Assembly: GCA_910575505.1 (NCBI GenBank)
Contig: CAJTFK010000005.1
Span: forward strand, 1-64,000
DNA length: 64,000 nt
Source of the DNA: Oscillospiraceae bacterium
Lineage (GTDB): Bacteria > Bacillota > Clostridia > Oscillospirales > Oscillospiraceae
Direction of reading: 5' to 3'
A program made the translations under genes and the position numbers. The notes under the pieces were generated by a model. That model searched no databases. It saw only the letters and a list, made by a program, of their open reading frames with translations, and was not told where the DNA came from. Within the stretch, counting starts at the first letter, position 1, and each line of letters begins with the position of its first letter. Shown piece by piece: positions 17,704 through 27,427 of this stretch.

Positions 17704-20454
17704 ATGGGTCTGATTAAAAAACTGTTTGGTGACTACAGCTCCAGAGAGCTGAAATCCATCTATCCCATTGTGGACAAAATCGAGGCCATGGCCGATGAAT
17801 ACAAGGCCATGAGCGACGCCCAGCTCCAGGCCAAAACCCAGGAGTTCAAGGACCGTCTGGCAAACGGCGAAACTCTGGACGATATTCTGCCCGAGGCCTT
17901 CGCCACCGCCCGAGAGGCCTCGGACCGGGTGCTGGGCCTGCGGCCCTACCGGGTGCAGCTGGTGGGCGGCATTGTGCTCCACCAGGGCCGCATTGCCGAA
18001 ATGAAGACCGGCGAGGGCAAAACCCTGGTGGCGACCCTGCCCGCCTACCTCAACGCCCTGGCGGGCAAGGGCGTCCACATTGTCACCGTCAACGACTATC
18101 TGGCCAAGCGCGACAGCGAGTGGATGGGGAAAATCCACCGCTTCCTTGGCCTGAAGGTGGGTCTGATTGTCCACGGCCTGACCAGCAAGCAGCGCCAGGA
18201 GGCCTATGCCGCCGACATCACCTATGGCACCAACAATGAAATGGGCTTCGACTACCTCCGGGACAATATGTGCATCTACGCCCAGGAGCTGGTCCAGCGG
18301 GGCCACTCCTTCGCCATCGTGGACGAGGTGGACTCCATCCTGATTGACGAGGCCCGGACGCCCCTCATCATCTCCGGTCAGGGCGAAAAGTCCACCCAGA
18401 TGTATGACCTGACGGAGATGTTCGTGGCCCGGCTGAAAAAACAGACCGTGGTCCAGGTGGACAACAAGGAAGAAGAGGCCAGCGACATCGACGCGGATTA
18501 TATTGTGGACGAAAAAGCCAAAACCGCCACGCTCACCGCCCGGGGCATCGCCAAGGCCGAGGAATATTTCAATGTGGAAAACCTCTCTGACCCCTCCAAC
18601 TCCACCATCAGCCACCACATCAACCAGGCTTTGAAGGCCCACGGAACCATGAAGCGGGACACGGACTATGTGGTCAAAGACGGCGAGGTTATCATTGTGG
18701 ACGAATTCACCGGCCGCCTGATGTTCGGCCGCCGGTACTCCAACGGACTTCACCAGGCCATTGAGGCCAAGGAACACGTCAGCGTCAACAGCGAAAACAA
18801 AACCCTGGCTACCATCACCTTCCAGAACTATTTCCGCCTCTATGACAAGCTCTCCGGCATGACGGGCACCGCCATGACCGAGCAGGAGGAATTCGGCACC
18901 ATCTACAACCTGGACATCGTGGAAATCCCCACCAACCGGCCCAATCAGAGAGACGACCACCATGACGTGGTCTACAAAACCGAGGCGGGCAAGTTCCGTG
19001 CCGTCATCCAGCAAATCAAGGAATGCCACGAGAAGGGCCAGCCGGTACTGGTGGGCACGGTGTCCATTGAGAAAAACGAGCTCCTCTCCAAGCTCCTGGC
19101 CAAAGAAGGCATCCGGCACAACCTGCTGAACGCCAAGAACCACGAAAAGGAAGCGGAGATCGTGGCCCAGGCCGGCAAGCTGGGAGCCGTCACCGTGGCC
19201 ACCAACATGGCGGGCCGCGGCACCGACATCATGCTGGGAGGAAACGCCGAGTATCTGGCCCGGGCAGACCTGATGAAAGCGGGCTACTCCGACGAAATCA
19301 TCACCGACGCCACCGGCTATGCCGATACCGACAGCCAGGAGATTCTGGAGGCCCGGACCCTCTTCGCCGAAAAGCTGGCGCAGCACAAGGCGGAGATTGC
19401 CAGCGAGGCGGACAAGGTCCGCCAGGCCGGCGGCCTCTTCATCATCGGCACCGAGCGCCACGAGTCCCGCCGGATCGACAACCAGCTCCGGGGCCGGGCC
19501 GGCCGTCAGGGGGACCCCGGCGAAACCCGGTTCTACATCTCTCTGGAGGACGACCTCATGCGCCTCTTCGGCGGAGACCGCATCACCAATATGATGGAGC
19601 GCTTCGACCTGGACGAGGACACCCCCATTGAGAACAAAATGCTGACCAAGGCCATCGAAAACGCCCAGACCACCGTGGAATCCCGAAACTTCCAGTCCCG
19701 CAAATCCGTGCTGGAGTACGACGACGTGATGAACAAGCAGCGGGAACTGATCTATGACCAGCGGCGGCAGGTCCTGGACGGCATGGACATCAAGGAAACC
19801 GTGCTGAACATGATGCACACCTCCATCCAGAACCATGTAGGCTTCTGCTTCGGCGAGAAGACCAGCCTGGATGCCGCCGGATACAGAGAGATGCTCCGGG
19901 GTCTGGAAGGCATGTACTTTGCCAAGGACGCAGTACAGATTCCCGAGGCCGAGATTCCCGGCAAAACCCAGGAAGACTTTGACGAGGTCTTTATTGCCGC
20001 TGCCGAACGCTTCTACGAGGCCAAGGAGACCGAGATCACCGCCTCCCTCATGCGGGAGCTGGAGCGGGTGGTGATGCTCCGGGTGGTGGACGAATACTGG
20101 ATGGACCACATTGACGCCATGGACGATCTGAAGCAGGGCATCCGGCTCCAGGCCTATGGCAACAACAACCCGGTGGACGTCTACAAGCGGGAATCCCTCA
20201 CCATGTTCGAGGAGATGATCTCCGCCATTCAGGACGAGACCGTCCGCCGCATCTACTCCGTCCGCCTCCGGAAGAACGAAGAGGTCAAGCGGGAACGGGT
20301 AGCCAAGAGCATGGTGGAAAACGTGGGCGGCGATGGCACGAAGCCAAAAAAACAGCCCGTCAAGGTCACCAAAATCGGCAAGAACGACAAATGCCCCTGC
20401 GGCAGCGGCCTGAAGTGGAAAAAGTGCACCTGCCCGGAATACCACAAGGGTTAA
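17704..20454 (+). CDS. secA: Preprotein translocase ATPase SecA
   Basis: The motor ATPase that drives unfolded preproteins through SecYEG, acting at the cytoplasmic face of the membrane. It has 916 residues, normal for the family. It shows [17 protein letters not shown] at the N terminus, Walker [13 protein letters not shown]-like [32 protein letters not shown] and [23 protein letters not shown] split over the second motor domain. The C-terminal zinc-binding tail reads [15 protein letters not shown], a slight variant of the usual CPCGSGKKYKxCH. GAAAGGAAG precedes the ATG. It appears monocistronic, followed by a separate promoter at 20499. Confidence 0.98.
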   Translation: MGLIKKLFGDYSSRELKSIYPIVDKIEAMADEYKAMSDAQLQAKTQEFKDRLANGETLDDILPEAFATAREASDRVLGLRPYRVQLVGGIVLHQGRIAEMKTGEGKTLVATLPAYLNALAGKGVHIVTVNDYLAKRDSEWMGKIHRFLGLKVGLIVHGLTSKQRQEAYAADITYGTNNEMGFDYLRDNMCIYAQELVQRGHSFAIVDEVDSILIDEARTPLIISGQGEKSTQMYDLTEMFVARLKKQTVVQVDNKEEEASDIDADYIVDEKAKTATLTARGIAKAEEYFNVENLSDPSNSTISHHINQALKAHGTMKRDTDYVVKDGEVIIVDEFTGRLMFGRRYSNGLHQAIEAKEHVSVNSENKTLATITFQNYFRLYDKLSGMTGTAMTEQEEFGTIYNLDIVEIPTNRPNQRDDHHDVVYKTEAGKFRAVIQQIKECHEKGQPVLVGTVSIEKNELLSKLLAKEGIRHNLLNAKNHEKEAEIVAQAGKLGAVTVATNMAGRGTDIMLGGNAEYLARADLMKAGYSDEIITDATGYADTDSQEILEARTLFAEKLAQHKAEIASEADKVRQAGGLFIIGTERHESRRIDNQLRGRAGRQGDPGETRFYISLEDDLMRLFGGDRITNMMERFDLDEDTPIENKMLTKAIENAQTTVESRNFQSRKSVLEYDDVMNKQRELIYDQRRQVLDGMDIKETVLNMMHTSIQNHVGFCFGEKTSLDAAGYREMLRGLEGMYFAKDAVQIPEAEIPGKTQEDFDEVFIAAAERFYEAKETEITASLMRELERVVMLRVVDEYWMDHIDAMDDLKQGIRLQAYGNNNPVDVYKRESLTMFEEMISAIQDETVRRIYSVRLRKNEEVKRERVAKSMVENVGGDGTKPKKQPVKVTKIGKNDKCPCGSGLKWKKCTCPEYHKG

Positions 20455-20498
20455 TGGAAACAGATTTTCTATAAATTGATTTTTGTGCCACTTTCATC

Positions 20499-20526
20499 TT
20501 GCAATCGGATTACAGTGCGTTATGAT
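20499..20526 (+). promoter_or_regulatory. Promoter of the nonsense-interrupted gene
   Basis: TTGCAA, a 16-nt spacer, then TATGAT, 35 nt before the ATG at 20562 and followed by a strong AAAGGAGG ribosome binding site. Confidence 0.5.
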
Positions 20527-20561
20527 ATTGGCTATAGATTACAAAAAGGAGGTTATAACAC

Positions 20562-21200
20562 ATGCGTTTTTTTGATAAACAGTTCTTTGATGTTTCTCCG
20601 CGCAAGGGGGAGCCAGTCAAGGGACACTGGATTCTGGCTTTTGAAGGCACAAAGGCTGCAATTGAGGAAGTCTATGCCTACGTTCTCACTGCGAAAGAGA
20701 ATTTTTATGGGCATGATTAACCCGGTTTCGTCCGTGACTTCGAGGAAAGCAAGCAGTTCTTTGTGAGTGAGAACGGCCGGTGGACGCCCTGCAAACGGAA
20801 GGACTGCAAGGAAAAAGACCAGGTGCTTCTGCGGGCACACAGCCTCACCCCCTGCAACATTGAAGAACTGGAAGATCAAAACCTTTTCTTTGATCTTTGG
20901 GACGATATGCCCATCCCTTCAAAGCTGACGGAGGCTTATGGCATATGGCCGTTGAACCCGAAGCTGAATGGATACTTTCGTTATTTCTGGCCAGGGTGTG
21001 AAGATTTCGCAGGTCTCAGTTACAGAGACGGCGTATATGGATCCGATTACAGCGTCGTTCTTGACCGGAAGACGGAGCGGGTGCCCTCGTTGTTTGTTGA
21101 TCTTGCCGAATTTGAGCACGACGAACGTGAGGGGCAGTGGGTTAAAGGAGACCCCATAACGGAGGAGCTGGAGGAATTGCTCGGTATTGAATGGAAATGA
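20562..21200 (+). pseudogene. Uncharacterised gene split by an in-frame TAA
   Basis: An open frame with a promoter and AAGGAGG site starts MRFFDKQFFDVSPRKGEPVK and stops after 52 codons at TAA (20718-20720). Exactly the same frame then continues without interruption for 160 codons (PGFVRDFEESKQFFVSENGR to the TGA at 21198). Both parts have protein-like composition, so one gene of about 212 codons has acquired a nonsense mutation. I recognise no family. The second part is acidic with many aromatic residues. A GTG at 20763 could restart translation but has no ribosome binding site. Recoding is less likely than decay. Confidence 0.65.
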
Positions 21201-21254
21201 CGGCATTCTGGCTCTGCTGCAAGACATCAAGCAAATGCTTTTCGGCTGCGGTCT

Positions 21255-21425
21255 CTTCTGCTGCTGCCGGGCATCTTTCTGAGCATCCTTGCCCTCTTTC
21301 TCTCCCCCTTATTGCCGCTTGCGGGAATCCCCGTCATACTCTCCGGCTGCCTGCGCCTCTGGAACGGCTGCACGGTCCATGCCATCCTCGAAAACGAGTC
21401 CGCAAAGGACGAATGCAAAACCTGA
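21255..21425 (+). pseudogene. Possible remnant of a small membrane protein
   Basis: One frame reads LLLLPGIFLSILALFLSPLLPLA and GIPVILSGCLRLWNG..., a plausible hydrophobic hairpin, and ends ENESAKDECKT just before the next ribosome binding site. No start codon lies in this frame, and the preceding protein-like segment (ILALLQDIKQMLFG) is in another frame, so it is probably frameshifted. Weak call. Confidence 0.25.
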
Positions 21426-21437
21426 AAGGAGCGGTTT

Positions 21438-22244
21438 ATGCCCCTTGCCATCCATGAAACCAACGGCCTGACCTGGCTCACCGCATCGAGCCTGAGCGGC
21501 ATCCGCCACGGCTTTTCCACCCGCCTTGGGGGCGTGTCCCCCGCCCCCTGGGACAGTCTGAACCTCCGCCCCGGCATGGGGGACGGGCGGGATGCCATGC
21601 TGGAAAATTACCGCCGCTTCTGCGCCGCCATCGGCGTGGAGCCGGAGCGGACGGTTCTCTCCCGGCAGGTCCACGAGACCGTGGTCCGGCCCTGCACCGA
21701 AGCCGACGCCGGGAAGGGCCTCTTCCGGGACCGGGACTATGACAGCGCCGACGCACTGGTCACGGACGTGCCGGGGCTGACTCTCTTCGTCTTCTCCGCC
21801 GACTGCGGCACCGTGCTCCTCCACGATCCCGTCACCGGGGCCGTGGGGGCGGCCCACGCCGGGTGGCGGGGCTGCGCAGGAGGCATTGTAGAAAAGACCG
21901 TCCGGGAGATGGGCCGCCTTTACGGCACGGATCCGGGAAACCTGCGGGCTGCTCTGGGGCCCTGCATCGGGCAGTGCTGTTTCGAAACCGACTGCGACGT
22001 GCCGGAGGCCATGACCGCCGCCCTGGGCCGGGAGGCGGAGCCCTGTCTGAAGAAGCGGGGTCCAAAATGGCACGTGGACCTGGAGGGGCTGAACCGGCGG
22101 TGGCTGCTCCGGGCTGGTCTTCCGCCGGAGCATATTGAAACTTCAGGACTTTGCACCAGCTGCCGTCCCGATCTTTTCTGGTCCCACCGGAAAATGGGCG
22201 AGGCCCGGGGCGTCCAGTGCGCCGCCATTCAATGCAAGCCGTGA
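21438..22244 (+). CDS. pgeF: Laccase-domain (YfiH/LACC1) purine nucleoside phosphorylase family protein
   Basis: A cytosolic multicopper-like fold protein of 268 residues (PF02578). It shows HGFSTRLGGVS, LSRQVH, the metal-site motif FVFSADCGTVLL, AAHAGWRG and GPCIGQCCFE, carrying the His and Cys residues that bind zinc in characterised relatives. Family members were first called polyphenol oxidases and later shown to have purine nucleoside phosphorylase and adenosine deaminase activity, and one bacterial member edits peptidoglycan precursors (PgeF). Which applies here is not known. AAAGGAG precedes the ATG. Gene context does not point to a pathway. Confidence 0.9.
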   Translation: MPLAIHETNGLTWLTASSLSGIRHGFSTRLGGVSPAPWDSLNLRPGMGDGRDAMLENYRRFCAAIGVEPERTVLSRQVHETVVRPCTEADAGKGLFRDRDYDSADALVTDVPGLTLFVFSADCGTVLLHDPVTGAVGAAHAGWRGCAGGIVEKTVREMGRLYGTDPGNLRAALGPCIGQCCFETDCDVPEAMTAALGREAEPCLKKRGPKWHVDLEGLNRRWLLRAGLPPEHIETSGLCTSCRPDLFWSHRKMGEARGVQCAAIQCKP

Positions 22245-22449
22245 ACGCAGAGACCGGATTCATAACCTTTTGATTCGGAAATCATATCATTATTGAAACC
22301 GCTTTCCTCACCGCCGCAAGGGGCGGCAAGCGCAAGACATGGAATCTGCCGCTTCCGGCTGCTCGGTTCGGAGATAAAAAACAAAAGTATCCGGCGTCAT
22401 CCTCCAGTATTCTATCGTCTTACCCCTCTCTGAATGAAAGGTCTTTTCC

Positions 22450-23979
22450 ATGAAGAAACTTCCAAAACTCCTGACGCTGCCGCTGGCACTGTTGCTGCTC
22501 CTCTCCCTTGCCGGCTGCTGGCAGGAGGACGGCGGCGAGGCTGTGCCGTCTCCCCCCCAAAAGGAGCCGGGAGAATCCCTCCCGGAGCGAACAGCTATTC
22601 TGCCGGAACGGTTCTCCCTGCCCTATCTGCCGGGCCGCTCTCTGGACCCGGTGACTTGCGCCGACGGGATGCAGCAGATGATCTCCTCCCTGCTGTATGA
22701 GGGCCTGTTCCAGCTGGATGCCTCATTCACACCCCAGTCCTGCCTCTGCACCGGCTACACCCGGGACGACGAGGCCCGGCGTTATGTCTTCACCCTGCGG
22801 AGCGGCGTGCTCTTCTCCGACGGGTCTCCCCTCACCGGGGCCGACGTCAAAGCCACCCTGGATCGGGCCCGGCTGTCGGAGCGCTACGGAAGCCGCCTGT
22901 CCGGCATCGCCTCCATCAGCGCCTCTCAGGACAGCGTCACCATCACCCTCCATACGCCGAACAGCGGCTTTCCCGCCCTGCTGGACATCCCCATAGTCAA
23001 ATCCGGCACTCAGAACCAGAACGCCCCCACCGGCACCGGACCCTATCTTTACGAGGAGGCCGGGGCTCTTCTGGTGGCAAATCAGTCCTGGTGGCAGGGA
23101 GACGGCCAGCCGGCAGACCGGATTCCCCTGGTGGAGACTGCCAATCAGGATGCGATGCTCTACCGCTTTTCCTCCCATGACGTGCAGGCGATGACCGCCG
23201 ATCTCACCGGCGCCGTCCCCATCAGCACCACCGGCAGCGTAGTCTGTCTGGACGCCGGCACCACAGTCATGCAGTACCTGGGCTGCAACGTCCAGCGGGA
23301 GCCTCTGAACAATACGGCGCTCCGCCGCTGCCTGTGGGCAGGGCTGAACCGCCCCTATCTGGTCAGCGCCTTCCTCTCCGGCCACGGCAGCGCCGCCCAG
23401 TTCCCCATCTCCCCGGCATCGCCCCTGTACCCTGCCGATTTGGAAAGCGCCTATTCCCCGGAGGCCTTTTCCACCGCCCTGGCGGACAGCGGCTATGTGC
23501 CGGAGCAGCCTCTGATCCTGCTGGTAAATCAGGAAAACAGCTTCAAGCGCTCCATCGCCGCCAGTCTGGCGGAATCCTTCACCAGAGCCGGCCTGCCTAC
23601 AGAGATGCGGGTCCTTCCCTGGGAGGAATACATGGCCGCCCTGACCGCCGGGGACTTCGACCTGTACTATGGCGAGGTCCGTCTCAGCGCCGACTGGAAC
23701 CTCTCCCAGCTTCTCTCTCCCGGAGGCACTTTGAACTATGGCGGCTGGTCCAACCCGCAGACCAGCCAGCTCATAGCCGCCCTGGCCGCCGCCGGGGACC
23801 GGACTGCCGCCGCCCGGACTCTCTGTGCCCATCTGCAAAGCCAGGCGCCCATTCTGCCTCTGTGCTTCAAATCCTCCTCCGTCCTTCTCCAGGCCGGCGT
23901 GCTGGAGGGCCTTCAGCCCACGGCGGCGGAACCCTTCTACAATCTGAAGGACTGCGTCATCCATCTCAGCGAGGGATGA
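22450..23979 (+). CDS. Family 5 solute-binding lipoprotein of an ABC importer
   Basis: A lipoprotein of 509 residues. The signal peptide ends with lipobox LAGC (Cys22), followed by a Pro/Glu-rich linker. The SBP_bac_5 fold follows: SLDPVTCADGMQQMISSLLYEGLF, YVFTLRSGVLFSDGSPLTGADV, TGTGPYLYEEAGALLVANQSWW and a C-terminal lobe. Typical ligands are peptides, nickel or related small molecules, but this copy is diverged. No permease or ATPase gene is adjacent, so it is an orphan here and may share a transporter encoded elsewhere. It ends 33 bp before a strong bidirectional terminator. Confidence 0.85.
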   Translation: MKKLPKLLTLPLALLLLLSLAGCWQEDGGEAVPSPPQKEPGESLPERTAILPERFSLPYLPGRSLDPVTCADGMQQMISSLLYEGLFQLDASFTPQSCLCTGYTRDDEARRYVFTLRSGVLFSDGSPLTGADVKATLDRARLSERYGSRLSGIASISASQDSVTITLHTPNSGFPALLDIPIVKSGTQNQNAPTGTGPYLYEEAGALLVANQSWWQGDGQPADRIPLVETANQDAMLYRFSSHDVQAMTADLTGAVPISTTGSVVCLDAGTTVMQYLGCNVQREPLNNTALRRCLWAGLNRPYLVSAFLSGHGSAAQFPISPASPLYPADLESAYSPEAFSTALADSGYVPEQPLILLVNQENSFKRSIAASLAESFTRAGLPTEMRVLPWEEYMAALTAGDFDLYYGEVRLSADWNLSQLLSPGGTLNYGGWSNPQTSQLIAALAAAGDRTAAARTLCAHLQSQAPILPLCFKSSSVLLQAGVLEGLQPTAAEPFYNLKDCVIHLSEG

Positions 23980-24012
23980 TGCGCTCCATAGGCCCCGGCC
24001 GGCGCAAAAAAT

Positions 24013-24048
24013 AAAAGACCCCCGTGCCGGACGGCACGGGGGTCTTTT
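24013..24048. terminator. Bidirectional intrinsic terminator
   Basis: A 16-bp stem AAAAGACCCCCGTGCC with its exact complement closes on GGAC, with T-runs on both strands. It serves the solute-binding protein gene (plus) and rpsU (minus). Confidence 0.9.
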
Positions 24049-24056
24049 ATGGCTGA

Positions 24057-24239
24057 TTAGTAGAAACGCTTCTTGTTCTTGCGGGCGGCTTCAGACTTCT
24101 TGCGCCGCTTCACGCTGGGACTCTCATAATGCTCTCTCTTCCGAACCTCGGCCAGAACGCCAGCCTTCGCACAGCTGCGCTTGAAACGCTTGAGTGCGCT
24201 GTCGATGGATTCGTTTTCCTTCACATGGATCTCAGACAT
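24057..24239 (-). CDS. rpsU: Ribosomal protein bS21
   Basis: A small ribosomal subunit protein of 60 residues, reading [20 protein letters not shown] and ending in the basic tail [16 protein letters not shown]. The length and pattern are standard for S21 in Firmicutes. It has its own consensus promoter (24318-24346) and a terminator 8 bp after the stop, so it is transcribed alone. GGAGGGAGGG precedes the ATG. Confidence 0.97.
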   Translation of the reverse strand: MSEIHVKENESIDSALKRFKRSCAKAGVLAEVRKREHYESPSVKRRKKSEAARKNKKRFY

Positions 24240-24317
24240 CTATATTTCCCTCCCTCCGAGGTATCCGGCTGATTCCAGGATACTTTAAGGGCCATACTCT
24301 ATGGCTTCAACGAATTT

Positions 24318-24346
24318 ATTATACTGGTTCCGACGGGTCTTGTCAA
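24318..24346 (-). promoter_or_regulatory. Consensus sigma-A promoter of rpsU
   Basis: On the minus strand, TTGACA, a 17-nt spacer, then TATAAT: a perfect match to the housekeeping consensus. It gives a leader of about 70 nt before rpsU. Confidence 0.9.
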
Positions 24347-24390
24347 GTAAATTTCGGAAATCTCCGACAGAATTTCAAAAAAAGCCACCC

Positions 24391-25230
24391 TCAGTTTCCC
24401 CTGCCGCCGTCCACTCCATTCCTGGTATATTCTGAATGATTCAAAAGAGCTTCCGCCGCTTTCAGCACCTGCGTCAAAACAAACTCTGAAAAACGGACGC
24501 CCTGGGGACAGACCCGGATCTCCCGCTGCTCCGCCGGGGCACAGGACAGCGCCGCCAGCTGTCCTCCCAGAGCCATATCCGGCACAAGGGCCAGGTCCGC
24601 CAGCCGGAGCATAGGCAAATCCAAGCTACTGTCCCCGGCGCAGATCAGCACATCCGCGTCAAAAAAGCCACAGGCCTTTTCCACCGCAGTCCCCTTGTCC
24701 AAACCCGGCGGCAGCAGATAGAGCTTCCGGCCTGAGGGCTCCGCCGCCAGCGCCGCCGTCCGCCGGCACTCCGCCGCTGCGGCCTTCATGTCCGTCTCCT
24801 CAGGACAAACGGCGAAGAGGTACAGCCCGTCCACCATTTTCCGCCGGAGGCACCAGGGCCGTTCCGGCAGCCAGGCATACATACGGGCCAGCTCCTCCTG
24901 CCAAGCCTCCACCAGGGCCCGGGACGCCGCCAGCCACGCCGGGTCCAGCCCTTTCGGTCCCAGGAAAATTCCGCCGTTGGTGGTGACAGCATACTCCGGC
25001 GCGTGTCCCTCCGGCCAGCGGATACGGCGGTACTGCTCGATGGAACGGGTGGTCACCGGCAGAAGCCGGACCCCCTCCGGCAGGCGGCCCAGAGTCTCCC
25101 AAACCCAGGGCGTCATAAAGCCCTGTTCCCGTCCCTCCAGCCGCTCCACGCAAATATCTCCGGAGCGGGCATGGCGGTGGGAGAACAGCAGCGTATTGTC
25201 CAGGTCGCTGGCAAACAGCAGCCGTCTCAT
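24391..25230 (-). CDS. HAD-superfamily hydrolase of the ter metabolite module
   Basis: A HAD-type phosphatase of 279 residues: motif I SDLDNTLL (Asp9, Asp11), motif II VTTRS, a C-terminal motif AGDSSLDLPML with the metal-binding Asp residues, and a C2-type cap between. It is the last gene of the long ter operon, 26 bp after the StiP gene. HAD enzymes of this kind accompany the phosphoribosyltransferase and aldolase genes in ter loci, where they are predicted to dephosphorylate a nucleotide-like product. The substrate is not known. GGAGGAGG precedes the ATG. Confidence 0.85.
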   Translation of the reverse strand: MRRLLFASDLDNTLLFSHRHARSGDICVERLEGREQGFMTPWVWETLGRLPEGVRLLPVTTRSIEQYRRIRWPEGHAPEYAVTTNGGIFLGPKGLDPAWLAASRALVEAWQEELARMYAWLPERPWCLRRKMVDGLYLFAVCPEETDMKAAAAECRRTAALAAEPSGRKLYLLPPGLDKGTAVEKACGFFDADVLICAGDSSLDLPMLRLADLALVPDMALGGQLAALSCAPAEQREIRVCPQGVRFSEFVLTQVLKAAEALLNHSEYTRNGVDGGRGN

Positions 25231-25256
25231 ATCATGACCTCCTCCCCGGCAGCGCC

Positions 25257-26309
25257 CTAGGTATCCGCCAGATCCCGGATCAGGCCGCAGGCCCGGTAAT
25301 TCTGGAGCGGATAGAGAACCACCTCCACTCCCTTCTCCCGGGCCAGCTGGTAGAGGTGGCCCAGATGTGCCTCATCCTCCAGACTCCCCACCAGCACCTT
25401 CCAGGGCACCCGGCGGAGCAGCACCCGGGTGGCCTCGCCGATGCCGGGCTTCACCAGGTTGATATCCCGGATGCCAAACCGGGCCGCAATCTCCCGGACC
25501 TCCTCCAGACCGGCGCGGCCTCCGGCGGGACATTCGGCTCTGCGGATCTCCTCTGGGAAGCGGGCGGCCACGGTGTCGATGAAGTCATAGGTCAGGTCCT
25601 GGTCCCGGAGCTGGCTGTAGAAAGCCGCGCCGTGGAAATCGCCGGGACGGATGATGTCCGGCCGGTAAAAGGTCCGGCTCAGCAGGCCGGAAACCGTGGA
25701 ATTCAGGCAGGAGCTGGCAATCAGAAAATCCTCCCGGGTGCCGCTGACCGCCGCAGCGCGGGCGGGGTCCGACAGCACTGCCAGGCCGGGGTCTGCGCCG
25801 GGATAGTCCGCCATGGCGGCGTCCAGCTCCCGCCGGATCGCCCCCTTGCCGGTCCAGCCGTCCACAAACTGGAGGGACTCCGCCGGGTGCCGGGCCAGGA
25901 TGTACTCCATGGCTGTCCGGTCAATGCCCCGGCCCCGGATGATGGAAACGGTATAGTGGGGCACGTCCGCGCCATAGTATTTTCGGAAGCAGCGCTTCAG
26001 CAGCACGCCGATGGAGGTCCCCGCCCGGGCCAGAGACACCAGCACCGTGCCGGGACCCTTCCTCTCCCAGATTTGCTGCGCCGCCGAGGCCGCCGCCCGG
26101 GCCGTGATGTCCGCGTAGCGCTCCAGGGCGTCCCAGAAGGCCGCCAGATAGGCGGGAGAGGGCTCATACTCCAGAGGCAGCATCTCCGAATAGTGGATGC
26201 CGCTCTGAATCCGGGCCTCCCGCTCCTTCGTCCCCATGGGCTCCACCAGGCCGGTGATGTCTTTCAGGAGGATGGTTACATCCTCCCGGCGGTAGGTTCC
26301 AAGCATCAC
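25257..26309 (-). CDS. StiP-type protein with phosphoribosyltransferase-like fold and PELOTA-like C terminus
   Basis: A protein of 350 residues of the family annotated as cysteine protease StiP in ter clusters. The N-terminal two thirds contain MLPLEYEPSP, VLVSLARAGTSIGVLLKR and the PRPP-loop-like FVDGWTGKGAI, which point to a phosphoribosyltransferase-type fold. The tail (about 275-350: INLVKPGIGEATRVLLRRVPW ... LVGSLEDEAHLGHL ... VVLYPLQNYRACG) resembles the PELOTA_1 RNA-binding domain. Conserved Cys residues such as in SSCLNSTVSG are present. Its start overlaps the preceding gene by 4 bp (ATGA), so translation is coupled. Protease activity is only a family label. Confidence 0.78.
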   Translation of the reverse strand: MMLGTYRREDVTILLKDITGLVEPMGTKEREARIQSGIHYSEMLPLEYEPSPAYLAAFWDALERYADITARAAASAAQQIWERKGPGTVLVSLARAGTSIGVLLKRCFRKYYGADVPHYTVSIIRGRGIDRTAMEYILARHPAESLQFVDGWTGKGAIRRELDAAMADYPGADPGLAVLSDPARAAAVSGTREDFLIASSCLNSTVSGLLSRTFYRPDIIRPGDFHGAAFYSQLRDQDLTYDFIDTVAARFPEEIRRAECPAGGRAGLEEVREIAARFGIRDINLVKPGIGEATRVLLRRVPWKVLVGSLEDEAHLGHLYQLAREKGVEVVLYPLQNYRACGLIRDLADT

Positions 26310-27427
26310 GCGCCACCTCCCGCCAAAAAGTATCTGCCGCAGCCGTGAACCCCCAGCGCCGCCGCCAGAGATTGAAGTCCCGCCTCTCCGGCCTTGTCGG
26401 TCACCACGATCACGGCCTCGTACCGCTCCAGATTATACAGATATGTGATGCGCTCCGGGTCGTAAAAGCTCCGAAGCTTCCAGCCCTCCCGTACAGGGTA
26501 ATCCGGCTGATTGCAGACGCCGATGGGACTGCGGGTGGTGGCGTGGCAGAGGACATCGGAAAAGCCCCCCTGATGCTCCAGAACCGCCCCCAGCACCAGG
26601 GCCGGCAGCATACATTCCTCTGTCCCCAGCACCAGGATTTTCCCGCCAGGGTCCAATTGCTCGCGGAGCTCAGGGAGCAGGTTTTCGGCCCGGCGGCGGC
26701 AGACGTCCAGATAGTCGAAGGCCAGCACGCCTTCCCTGGGCTTGCAGAGGACCATGGGAAGCCGCCGCCACCGGGGGAATTCCGGCGGCTCCGGGGGCTC
26801 CGGGGCGTCGGTAATGGGAAAGCGCTCCACCGCCTGGGTATAGTCCGTCTGGGGCAGCTTCACCAGACATCGGCAAATCACTCCGGCGGCGGCGAGACGG
26901 GCCTCGTCCGCCTCCGTCACCCGGTTCATAATGGAGGCCGCCACCAGCCGCTTTTCCCCCAGACGTGGGAAACGGGCCCTCAGCTGCTCCACCATATTGA
27001 GAATGGTTTTGCCGGTGGAAATCTCATCGTCAATGAACATCACCGTGGACGTCTTCTCCGCCCAGGCTTCCAGCTCGCCGCAGTACAGGGTCTGCTCCAC
27101 GGCGTGGCTGTGCTCCTCCCGGAACTCCAGAAAACGCCCCGACCGCAGGGGCTCCCGGGTGGTGTGGATATAGACGCAGTCATCGTCAAAGCAGGAGGCC
27201 GCCATGGCCCCGATGGCTGTGGCGGTTTCGGCAAAACCAATCACCAGCTTCGTATCCGGAAATTCCGCGGCCAGGGTGTTTCCCAGGACCCACATCATTT
27301 CCAGGGCCTTGGTGGGGCTCACAGGCAGATGCTTGGCCTGGAGGGGGTTCACCAGCAGATAGGTCCGCCTGGTGTTGTGGGCCCGCCTGGCAAGGCGGAG
27401 GGTCTCCGCCGCCGTGTAACCGCTCAT
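26306..27427 (-). CDS. Orotate phosphoribosyltransferase-like enzyme (PRTase/TRSP) of the ter module
   Basis: A protein of 373 residues. It has the phosphoribosyltransferase PRPP loop VMFIDDEISTGKTIL (about 129-143) and the preceding VIGFAETATAIGAMAA, which matches the PRTase_2 family of ter loci. The C-terminal half (EGVLAFDYLDVCRRRAENLLPEL, LVLGTEECMLPALVLG, TTRSPIGVCN) fits the associated TRSP domain. In the published comparative analysis of ter systems these enzymes are predicted to make a nucleoside-like metabolite from PRPP. ATGA overlaps couple it to both the aldolase gene upstream and the StiP gene downstream. The longer open frame upstream is not used. Confidence 0.85.
   Translation of the reverse strand: MSGYTAAETLRLARRAHNTRRTYLLVNPLQAKHLPVSPTKALEMMWVLGNTLAAEFPDTKLVIGFAETATAIGAMAASCFDDDCVYIHTTREPLRSGRFLEFREEHSHAVEQTLYCGELEAWAEKTSTVMFIDDEISTGKTILNMVEQLRARFPRLGEKRLVAASIMNRVTEADEARLAAAGVICRCLVKLPQTDYTQAVERFPITDAPEPPEPPEFPRWRRLPMVLCKPREGVLAFDYLDVCRRRAENLLPELREQLDPGGKILVLGTEECMLPALVLGAVLEHQGGFSDVLCHATTRSPIGVCNQPDYPVREGWKLRSFYDPERITYLYNLERYEAVIVVTDKAGEAGLQSLAAALGVHGCGRYFLAGGGA

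Noticed and set aside
17662-20445. Open frame of 927 codons on the minus strand opposite secA
   Set aside because: Its sequence is rich in His, Gly, Val and Leu with no family motif, as expected for the antisense of a GC-rich gene. secA on the other strand is certain.
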